DNA from: Cyclospora cayetanensis
Taxonomy: Eukaryota > Apicomplexa > Conoidasida > Eucoccidiorida > Eimeriidae
Assembly: GCF_002999335.1 (NCBI RefSeq)
Contig: NW_020312557.1
Location: forward strand, 1-64,000
Reading direction: 5' to 3'
Length of the DNA stretch: 64,000 nt
Shown: piece by piece, positions 48,505-59,700 of the stretch
How the letters are laid out: the number at the start of each line of letters is the position of its first letter
Numbering within the stretch: position 1 is the stretch's first letter
The notes under the pieces: generated by a model
The model's input: the letters and a program-made list of their open reading frames with translations, nothing else
Databases searched by the model: none
What the model was told of the DNA's origin: nothing
Made by a program: the position numbers and the translations under genes

Positions 48505-51500
48505 GCTCGCCTTACCAGCCAGCATCGTTCGTGCGCCTCTCCTCTCCCCAAGCACAAAGCCGTCAAACGGGACCTTACACAAATACAAGTCGTCATCGCA
48601 TTATTGGTCCGGAAGCGCATGTGTTGCATGGCAAGATTGTGTGACATACGTATACTGGCTGTCCTCGACAGAGCCAGACGTGGTTAGCAAAGTCTGACGA
48701 CGCTCCTTTAATCCTAATTCAGGGATGTTTTGGCGTTAGGAAACATGTCAGTTTTTGCTTATTCCCATGTTTGTACTTGTTTGCTCACATGTTTACCGTT
48801 GACATGACGAAAAAGTCGCAACCTGCTGCGACGCACTGCTCAGCAGCTTCCCTGGGAAATGTGCAGTGATGTGAGTCCGAAACTAGAGATGTCTGCAAAG
48901 CATCAAATTTGCCTTACTCTGCATTCCGCACATTTTCTGCTTCAGACAAGAGGTCCTCCTTCTCGCAGATACTCTGGACATCTGTGTGCATGTCAGACCG
49001 CATCCAGGCAGCAGTATCATTAGTATTGGTGTTTTACTTTATTCAAATTGGAATGCCATTGTGCGGTATTCCTAACGGATGCACGCACAAGTTAGTCGGA
49101 CTGCCTTACTTGGATGCATCTTGAACAGTTTCATTGCTGTGCCAAATGCTGTTAAATAACATTTTATGTGCTTATTCATGTTTAAATTATTCTGCAGCAC
49201 TTCAAACCTTGAGAGGCCTTGACATAAATCTGCATGAGCAGTTGTATTGATAGATCGATTAGCGAAATACATATTGCATTCCGCATGGGCACGGATGCAT
49301 GATCTACTTACCACTACGCCCGGCTCTCTTCGCGGTTTAATGTACGTATCAGAGGAACATAAGATGATTTTATGGGGTCGTGCAATCAAAAAACTGCACT
49401 GCTCCGTTGCAGAACACCTGGAACCTGTGGTTTTTGCCTCTGATTATGGCTTGTGCATGCTCCTTTACGTACTTGTTTTCTGCTGCTTCCAATGTTTGGA
49501 TGTCGGAATCCATATCCAGCGTCTTATCGCATTCCGCATCGCTGCAGGGCAAGCGTTTGTCTCAGGAGGACACAGGGCAAGCTACAACTGAATTGTTGGA
49601 CATACATGTCTACAAGATGGACATAAGAACTCCGCATTTCTTGAACATCAGCTTGATCCCTTGCTGCAACGAGTATGCACATTCTTGTAGTATTTTTTGA
49701 CAACAGCCCTTTTGGGCGTATTTGCTAACCACTGTGGATCATGATGTTCCATCCGCCCTGGTTCAGATGATCCGCCTCCATCTCGTCTTCTAAGCCCGCA
49801 ACGATAAAACGCCTTAACACACGTTTATCTGCTGATGCCTACCATCGTCAGAAGGTCCATTTCGCGCTGGCTCAAGACATGCAAATACTACTGCTAATCT
49901 GGGCTCGCTGATGCCAACAGATTGCAGGATTCCAAATGTTGTTGCATCCACAAGCACCTACCCACACATCTGTTCCCCCTCTGTGCTTTTTACGTTTGTG
50001 AATTCGCAATACCTGACAGGAGTTCCTGTTTTCGCAGTGCTGCTGAACCACGAGCTTGGCATGCGGAGCGTCCCGCTCATGTTTATATATTGTAGTCTCA
50101 GCCAGTAGGGGATTTCCGAACCTGCATCATTGAAGCATGACTGGCGATGCCACGGATACGCGTTTTCATTGGTTTCCCTGCTTACGACGCATCCACTATG
50201 TGAAGGCCATAATGACCTGGGCAGCCCTGGAATTTTTGTATTAAAGGAAAGCTGATAGAAATCACCAAAAGACGGCATTTCCCCTACGAGATGAAGCTGC
50301 TCCTTCCAGGCTCCCACAACTCCCTGCATATCTGAAATAAATCGTCTCGTTCCTTCGCGTTGAAATAATGATAGATGGATGTAGAATTGGCCCACCCACG
50401 TCATTTCGAACTCGCACCCCTCGTGTTCTGCTATTCATGAAGCAAAGGAGCAGAAACCATGAAAAGGCGTTTGGGAGGGGAAAGCTCATGAGGAATCGAA
50501 AGACATTCAAAATTGAATTGTGGAAGACAAGTTTGAAAATTTTGAACATAACAGGAGATAGCAAATTAGCAATCAGCGATAGAACAAAAACGAAGGCTGC
50601 CAATGAGCAGGGTACATTTACAGTCGATTGAAATATGCAGGTCGCGTATATTGTACACTCAACGCAGTTGAATCATCCAGACTGAACTGTCATTTACGAG
50701 AAAGGAACTTAATCCCTGCAATGCCTTCCAACGACTGACGCCACACATATTGAAGCGAAGTACAATTTTGCCTCCAGCGATAGGATTAGTTCAAATTTTG
50801 AACTCATGCGCCCTTTCGCGATATTCTGCGTAAATCGTATGAGCAGGTCTCTTCTAACTAGAAGCATTACTTTATTGACTGGCATGAATTGTCTCTTTGT
50901 AAAGAAAACAGTATTTGTGCAAATGAGCGGAGGGTAGCAACTCTAATGTATGAGGAAGCCACCACTGTTTGGTTATTAGATAACTCCCTTCCAACCTGAG
51001 GAAGACCTAAATGCGAATATGTGCTCTTGAAGGTCGGAAATAGTCTTGGATTCGAAATCAGCGTCCGGTTTCTCCTGAGCAGAGTGAATAGCGTGCGTAG
51101 CTGGTTCGCCACAGTGGCAACTAGGAAACTGTAGCCATGCGTTGCCATTCCGTTATCAACGGAGCCTGCTGCCAGTTAGCCATCCCTGGACCTGCCTCTC
51201 CCGCGCTACTCATCAATTTTGGCCACGTATGCAGGCACGTACCACCATGCAAAAACTCGAGCGGTACGGATGACATACCACGAAGAGTCCATCGCACATC
51301 GAGCTGCAGACTGTGCAGTACGCTCTGTGTTTTCTGAGGTACAGTGTAGGTAGTGCAGAGGCAATGCCAAGCCGTCTTCCTCCGTCCTGCCAGATTCTTG
51401 ACGTATGTGAAGGTAGAGGTGCGGAAGGAGAATACCCCCTGGCACGTCGTCTCTATACGAGTTCATGAGTTATAAATTTAGATGTAAGGGCACCATATGC

Positions 51501-53719
51501 ATTAACGGATTCCCGCATCTGCTGTATTACCACAATAGCTTCGTACAACCTGTATGCTACCAAAGCCAGCAATCAGTACAAATTGGTGAGAGCGAGTCGA
51601 CCTTCACACCCAAAGATTAACTAAGGGCAGCCGCCATTGGATTCTACCTCTACACTCGGCAAATGACAGGAGGCATTCGACTAACTTGATGTGCCCCGGG
51701 ATACAGTTCAACTACTTGCACTGCACGCATTCGTGCCCTATGTAGGGGGTCCAACTGCAAATCCTGCAGTTTGTAGCACATGATTCGGCGTTTCTACAAC
51801 AATATCCCCGATGCCTTTGAGACTGCGAAAGCCACAATCTGGGTCTTCGCCCTCTAGCCGATTCCGATGACGCGTTTTTCTTTCATCAGGATAAGTTACC
51901 CCTCAACACCTTCCACTACATTATTTATGTTTGGATGAGAATTAGTAGGGAATTGATAAACGGGGTTGTCTGTTTATGCACCTTATGTATTGTGAAGCAC
52001 TGTTAGCACGATTTAAGGAGGTGCAATGCTGTGTGCATGTGTGCTAGGTGCTATGTGCAAGTAGCAGTGGATGCTTGGGGTGCGCGAAGGTCCAGCTACT
52101 TGCACTCAATATGTTCCGTTTCCCTTCGTGTCTGGAACGCTTGTGAGCCTATGGAGGCGAGGGCTGGAGGTTTTTGTAAATTTTAATCAGTTCTTATGTC
52201 TGTGTGGACGGGTTAAGTGTTCCCCTGTGGAGATTCGTGGAGCGTTCAATTTGCGGTAATGAAAGATCACTCTAGGCACCCCAAATTCTGTGTGCATTTG
52301 GAACGACTCGCTTGTATTTTTGACTATGCAGCGAGGCGTCCATGGTATAAAGGAAAAAGCTAAAGTCGCTCTATGTATTGCTGTAATTGACAGCCCTCCA
52401 GTTGGTTCCATGTGAGTTAACGCCGGCAGCCAATTCTACCAACTGTTAAATTGTTCCAGTTACTCTTTCCTCCTTCAGAGCTGTAGTAAAATCCCTGTAT
52501 TGGGGTAGAGGCTCTAGTAGGTGCTAGTGTATCGTTGCTCCGCTCCTCCCCGTTGGAATTCAGCCCACTATATTTTGATTACTGATATATAGTGTCACAT
52601 GAGCACCCATGCGTGCTTGCACGCCTTCACGAGCTCAACAATGCCCAAAAAACCGCCTAGAGTGAGGCTCTATCATCGGATGTGCATCACTCCGCCCGGT
52701 GGTCATCTTACGATAAAGGTATTCATGATGAACTCCAGGAGCTAGTATCCCTAAGAGCAACGACGCTTACATACATTCAAACCCTTTCACATGAAGAGAC
52801 TGATGCTTCAAATATAAACGATTTTGCTTGTACGTAAAAGGTCAAACATATCAGGCAATGTTTGCCAGGAAGGTATGCGAGCTCTGTGCCTCTTGCTTTC
52901 CTGCAAACCACAGCTCTGGGCACGAGAAGGGCTTCGTACAATTGATGGTTCGCACGCGTTTCTCTCGTAGATTGTATTCTCCGGTATTTTTATATAATTG
53001 AAGGAGCAGTGGCAAATTGCACTACGGCAAGAGGCTACGAACGGCTGCCACATACCCCGTGCGTGCGCGATGAGCGAGAGGCACCTGGTCCATGAAAAGT
53101 AGAGCTTCAGGCTGCTGCCGCTGCTGGTGGCGGCGGTGCAGCATTTGCACAGCAGCTGAACGATCTGCGCAAAATCCCTTGTCCCACAGATGGATTTAGG
53201 CGTATTTTGGCGTAGACAGTAGAAATCACCCGGTGTAGAGCGTTGTTAGGGCTGCCTTTTTCGCTTTGCCCAACACAACGCGTCTTCGGCCAAAGGAGCC
53301 CGGGGCTGTGCGGGGTGGAGCAATGTTTTTTTCCTCTTAAGGTTGCTTGCACTCGCTGATTAGGACAGAATTATGGGCAGTATGTGTCTGAGACATCAGC
53401 TCCAGAGGCTCTCTGATCGTAGTTTTCTCTCGTCCGCCCCCCCGTACCCTTGGGCCGTTGGACGGAGAATCCTTCCGTTCTAGCCTCAAGCGTTTCCGCG
53501 AAGTTGAAGCCAAGGGTGAAACGCCCTCTCGCAACGCGATATATTGGGAATATCGATTAAACTAATTTACGCTAGTGGCCCGTGCGGTGTCCAGTCCGTT
53601 GCGCCTACTCACTCGGTGGCAGAGACCCTATATTTTGCACTGCGCGCTGACGACTGCGGTATCTGTACACCTTTCGGAGCCTCGGCTGATCTTTCTGTTT
53701 GTTTATTCCCAGATCAGCC
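48505..53719. other. Gene desert with repeat debris
   Basis: More than 5 kb without a supportable gene. It contains a copy of the ~130-bp repeat (51,949-52,070) and, on the minus strand near 49,390-49,560, a frame faintly reminiscent of retroelement RNase H. The composition is more A+T-rich than the flanking genes. The final part is the 5' flank of the Sec7-TBC gene. Confidence 0.5.
51949..52070 (+). repeat. Dispersed ~130-bp repeat, copy D (LTR candidate)
   Basis: Shares TTGTCTGTT, the CACTGTTAG core and the end block GCTAGGTGCTATGTGCAAGT with copy A at 16,485-16,616. No RT or integrase remnant is clearly attached on the same strand, so it may be a solo terminal repeat. Confidence 0.55.
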
Positions 53720-56700
53720 ATGAATCTGCGGCCATCCGAGCTGCAGAGGGGTGAACCCCCACCCGCGGCGTCATGCTCCAGTGGCAGTAGTAGTGGCTGC
53801 GGGAGCGTTTGCAGCAGCAGTGGCAGCGGCCGGTGGAGCCGTTTTCGCGGACTGCCGCGCTTGAGTGGCGACGAGACCGGCAAGCGCCTGCGTGCGCGTA
53901 TGTTTGAGGCGGTTGCCTGCCACGCTGCTACCGCAGCAACATCTGTACGGAGTGCCACGGGGGAGAACGAGGAAGAGTTCAGCAGCTGCAGTAGCGGGAG
54001 CAGCGGAATCGGTGACGTAGACGACAGCGGCAGCAGCAGGAGCGCAGTGAGCTGTGAGACCAGCAGCAGGAGCAGCAGTATCAGCAGCCACCAACCCGTG
54101 GGAAATTCTGAAAGCCGGCAGACCTCCATCCCTGCCAGCGTTGCAGCGAGCACTGCGCCTTCTGCTGCTTTTTGTGTCGAGAGTTCTCAGATGATTTCCG
54201 CAGCTGCCACGAGCGTCCACTCGCCCCAGTGGCTGCAGGGGAAGCTACCCGTTGCCACAGCGCTCCCCACGCACGCAGGAGGGGATTCCACGATGAGCAC
54301 AAAGTTTGGCCTCAAGGCTGCACGCGATCTCGCATTCGTAGGGGAAGCGGAAACGATGGCGGCGACACCGCGAGCAACAGCAGCAGTAGAAGCAGCAGTA
54401 GAAGCAGGAGCAGCAGTAGAAGCAGGAGCAGGAGCAGGAACAGCAGTAGAAGCAGGAGTAGGAGCGGTACCGGTGACAGGCGCAACAGCAGTAGGAGCAG
54501 TACCGGTGACAGGAGCAACAGCAGTGGGAGCAGTACCGGTGACAGGAGCGTTAGCAATTTCAGAAGCTCCAGAAGAGCCGTCAGCCACCCCCGATGCTGC
54601 TTCTGCAGGAGGTCGCGATTCGGAGGCGCCTCATGGTGGTGGTGGTGCTGCTGCTGCTGCGGCCGATTGCCGGCATGCTACGAGCAGTCCAAGTGTTGGT
54701 TTGTCGCTTTTAGCGGGTTTGGGGAACGTGTTTTTAGGCTTTGGTGCTTCTTCGAGCGGCTTGCCGGCTGCCACTGCTGCGACGGCTGCGGAGTCGGAGA
54801 GTAAGTCGGCCCTTCCTCTAGGCAGCTGCCGTGGGGAGGAGCGGCAGCCTCCTCCTGCTCCGGAGAAGGAGGGTGTTGTTGCATGCGCGAGCGTGCAGGA
54901 GCCGCGCACGTTGCCCTCCTCGGAACCAAGTATCCCTTGCGGTGTCTCTCCAGCTGCCACAGCTGCGGCGACAGCGAAGGGGGGGGGAGTTGGCCTTCCA
55001 GCGCCGGCTGTGCGTAGGGAGGCAGCTCCTTGCACAGCGGAGGGGGGCGATGTCGGCAGTCAGAGTGCTGCCTGTGGATCTCGTCTTCCTAGCCTGGCGA
55101 GTGACTGCGTGCATGCGCGGAGTGGCACCTTGCCGCGGCTGGAAAGCCTTGGCAGCAGCGGCACTCCAGCGCGAGTCTATCGCTGGCATTCCAGCGGCTA
55201 CGGTGCGTGGGGTGGGGGCAGCTCGACGCGAGGCGTTCCCTCAGGGGGGGAGGCGCGGGTGGGTGGTCGGACGCACTGTGAGATGATGCAAGCCCTCAAG
55301 AAACAGGCGGATATCAAGGCGTCTGTGGACAAGGCAGTGCTTCTTTTCAACAAGGAAGGAATCCATGCCGCTCTGCAGTGTCTCGGAGAGAGGAAGCTCA
55401 TCGACAGTCAAGACCCTTCGGCGATTGCCAGGTTTCTCTACGAAACCCCGGGGCTAGACAAGAAAAAGGTGAGTCTGCATATATATGTATGTGTGTGTGT
55501 GTTCAAGTGTATGTACGCGAGGGTGTCTGTGTATGTGTATGGGGGTGGGGGGAGGGGAGGAGGAGCTACATGCGATTTTCTGTATCGCTTACTGGCCCTC
55601 CGTTCTTGCGCTGGTGGTTGTTGCGCTGGTGGTTGTTGTGGTGGTGCTTGTTGTGGTGGTGCTTGTTGTGGTAGGTGGTTGTTGTGGTAGGTGGTTGTTG
55701 ATGTTGTTGTTAAAGTCGCCAGTGCGTGCTAGTGGGTGGGGGTCTCTCGTGATGCGAGTGCCACAGCGTGTTCGCTTTTCTGTCTGCAGAGAGAATGGGC
55801 TTCTTGCGGCTTGTCTGTGTGTGGTTGCTCTTCTGCATTTCGCGGAAAGATGCATGCGGTGGCTTGTCTGCCGTTCCCCTTGTGTTTTTTCTCAGGTCGG
55901 GGAGGTGTTGGGTGGCTGCAGTTCCTTCTCGATGCTGATTCTGCAGTCGTTTGCTTCTTTGTGTGACTATCGAGGTCTTTCCATCGATGAAGCCTTGCGT
56001 CAATTTCTCTCGAAGTTTAGGCCTCCCGGGGAGGCGCAGCAGGTGTACAGACTCTTGTATCGGTTTGCCTCACTGTACGTGCGAGACAACGAAGAGCATG
56101 GGCTGGACCTGGATACGGTTCACTTCCTCGCCTACGCGATTTTGATGCTGCACACGGACAGACACAATCCAAAAGTAAAGCGGAAGATGACGAAAGAGCA
56201 GTTCAGAAAAATCGTGGCAGCCGGAGGCGCGCAGCTCCCCGATGAAGTCGTTGACTGCATGTACGACCGCGTCGTGATTCACGAGTTCCGACTGAATATT
56301 ACGGATACGGACAGGGTAAATCTGCGCGTAGTGTATCTAGTGTGCAGAAACGCAAGCGGGAAGAAGGGGAGAGAAGGGAAGGTCTAGCCTGTCTTGTGCG
56401 CTGCTTCCCCCTTTGTCGCCGACGCAGACTATGGTCTCTACAGAGGCGACGGCAAAAGTTCTCTGTCTTCTATAGAGTTTGGTTGGGGGCCTATATTTAG
56501 AAGAGCGCATTTTGGATGGCTCGCGTTTGGGAAGATCGAAACTGCATAAGCAGGAAAAGGGAAAAGTGGGAAGCTCGTGTAGGCGGGTGGATGTGAGGTG
56601 TGTGATTATGGGTGTGCGCGCTTGTATTTGTTTTTCTGTCGTCTGCATCGGGAGAATCGTTATGCCATGTCTGTCTGCAGCCAGGAATGGGGGGTGTTGT

Positions 56701-59700
56701 CGAGGTAATGTGTGTCGGCATGAGTTCAGGTGTACAGCCGGCTGGTGAACGATCCGCGGGCCTTGCGGCATCTGCCTGGCAGTTTTTCCCGCGGAGTTTC
56801 GGAGAGCGGAGTCTCGCCGCCTTCTCAGCTGCTGCAGCAGTCACAGCCGCGAAGTGAGAACTACAGCGGCGTTGGAGGAGGTGCCACGGAGAATATGGGT
56901 ATGTGGGGGGGGGGCAAGAAGAGCAGCAGCAGCGGCAGCAGCAGCAGCAGCATGGGGGCAGCAGGCGGGTTGGTGTGTTTGGGGGGCCTGATGAATCCGC
57001 CTTCGACGTCTGATGCGTCAGGCGTTCTGGCCACTGGAGAGGAGGGCAGCGGCGCGGACGCGATGGAGTGTATAGACAGCACGCTGTTTGTCGAGGGGTC
57101 AGTCTTTGTGAAGCTTTGTAGAAATGGTCGCATGAAGCGCAGGCTTATCCGGGTGACACCGGATCACTGCCTCTTGTTGTGGAGTGCCCCGAATAGCAGC
57201 GCGGAAGAGTCGAGCAGCAGGCAGCCGCCGAGTTCGTTGGCGCTTGAAGAGCTGGTGGATATTACCGTGGGGTGTCTGTACACGACGGCAAAGAAGTTTG
57301 ATTTGACGGATGAAATGGAGGCGCGGTGTGTCAGTCTGCAGTTCCTCTCCCGTCGCCTGGATCTCTTTGCAGCGGGCCTCTCGAATTCTACGTTTACGCG
57401 GTGGATAGCCTTTTTTCATCAAAAAGTGGCGCAGCAGCAGCTGCAGCGGCAGCTGCGGCTGCGGCAGGAGCAGCAGCAAATGAGTCATCAGAAGCGGCTC
57501 TGCCTCCTCAACGAAAGCAGGGCGCGACGCGAGGCAGCCGCCGCAAGGAAACTGGAAGTGTGGCGTGATGAAGTCTTGCCTTTCTGGGATGCCAGTTGGA
57601 CGTGCGAGGCTATTCCAGTTGCGGCGCCTTCACGGCCTTCTCCTCTTGCGGTGTTTGTGTCTTTTGCGACGACGACAACCTCCGCGCTGATTCGGCTTCC
57701 GCGGTCGATGGTCTTGAAGCACTTGAACCGCAGCCACAGACTCGGGCTGCTGCAGCGGAGCACTCCTGCGTCGCGGTGTTTTCGGCGAGACACGGTGTCT
57801 ATGAGGCGGCTTCGGAAGGGGGTTCAAGCAAGTGCCACGCTGGCCGTCAGCATGGGCCGCTCCACCTCCAGGCAGCTAAGGAAACTCGCCTCACTCCCAT
57901 CTGCGTTGGGGGGCTGCACTGGCCTCTTGTCGGGCTGTGCTGCTAGGAATCCGGAGGACGCTGCGCAGGAAGAGGCCTTGCACGCCTTCCGGAGAGACAG
58001 TTGCTTTTTCAAGAGCCGGCGATGTCGCCGCTCCCGCGGCTCCTCCTGGATCGGGGGGGCAGCGGGGGGGTCTTCCGAAGGCAACATGTCTGCTCTCGCG
58101 CAGCAGACTCGCGCAGTTGGCAGCGCTGTTGCTGCGGAAGCAAATGCCTACATACAGCTGAGCCATCTGGGGTCGACGTGGGTTGGTCGCTACAGTCTCG
58201 ATCGAGGAAGAAGGATGGATACTGCCACGCATCCCGCTTTCGTGCGGCTCTGGCTCGGCGGGCTTCCTGGCGAACTACGCGGAAAGATGTGGCTCATCGC
58301 GCTTGGCAATGAACAAAACATTGGCGTGCCGCTCTTGGATGCCCTCATTCAGCTGGGCAGACTGCAGCAGGGAACTGCAGGAGGAGCCGCCGGCGTCGAG
58401 GGGCTGCATGCGGGGGTGCCCCTCGCGAAATACCCCTCCGACGTCGTCGGGTGCAGTTCTGCAGCAACAGGAGCCGCAGGGGGTCTGCTGGCTTCTAGCG
58501 GAACGGCAGTAGGAGCAGCAGGGGCAGCAGGGGGAGCAGCAGCAATAGGGGCAGCAGCAGCAATAGGGGCAGCAGGGGCAGCAGCAGCAGGGGCAGCAGC
58601 AACAGGGGCAGCAGCAGCAGGGGCAGCAGCAGCAGGGGCAGCAGCAGGAGCAGCAGCAGGAGCAGCAGCAGCAGGAGCAGCAGCAGCAGGGGCAGCAGCA
58701 GGAGCAGCAGCAGCAGGAGCAGCAGCAGTAGGGGCAGCAGCAGGGGCAGCAGCAGCAGGGGCAGCAGCAGCAGAAGATTCTCAGGGGCCGCCTGGCGATA
58801 CTAAAGGGCCTGCAGGAGTTGGGGGGGTTCTCGATTATGCGAGTGGCTATGTGCTACCGAGTACGAGTAACTGTGTGCCGTTTTCGACGGGAGGGGTCGC
58901 TCCTCCTACATCGCCTGCCGTAGGAGAAGCTCCCGGAGGAGCCAGCCCGATTCTAGAGGCACTGAGGACGTTGCCGATAAGGGGCATTCCGTATCTTATG
59001 GCGCGCAAGGTGGGAGAGGGGCCCCTCCTGTTGACGACGGCCCTCGATGAATTGCGGGAGGAGGGAACGCTTTCGCACGGCGGGGATCTAGACATGGGCA
59101 GTGCGGAGGGAGGGGCGGGGGGGGCTTTGGCAGAAGATATGTCTGCCGATAATTTTGCGCCTGTGGCCGTTCCGGCGGGAGATTCCAAGAAGAAGGGAGT
59201 CTCTCCCTCTCGAGGAGCCGCTGCGGAGCAGGGGAATGGGGGAGCCGGGGGGGCACCAGTGCCTTCCTCCTCTGCGTTGGCAGTGGCGAAGGCTGCGGGA
59301 GGTGCGCCGTTTGTTCCCAAGCCGAAACCGCTACCCAGGCAGCTGTCGGGAGACGCTAAAAGGTTCGAAAGGGCGTGGGTGTTGCCTCAAGACTCGAAGG
59401 AGAGTGGTCGGACGGCTTCTTCTAAGGCCACCTCTGAAAAAGGCACGGAACGCTCCGCCGAAAGGGGGCCCCCCCCCCCTCTGCCTGGGGGGGCTGCCGC
59501 CGTTTTCCATCCCAAGAATCGGGGGCATGCGGCGCTCTTCGATCCCCCGCGGCAGGCGTTTTCGCTTCAGGAGACAGCAGGCGCTTCCACGGGGACAGGG
59601 AGGGGCGGGGGGTCTAGGGAAAGGCCTTCGTCTGTTGATGGCGCGAGCGGCCCCTCGAGAGGCTCCTGCAAGATGCGTAGCGCCGGCACGCTGAGCGTTG

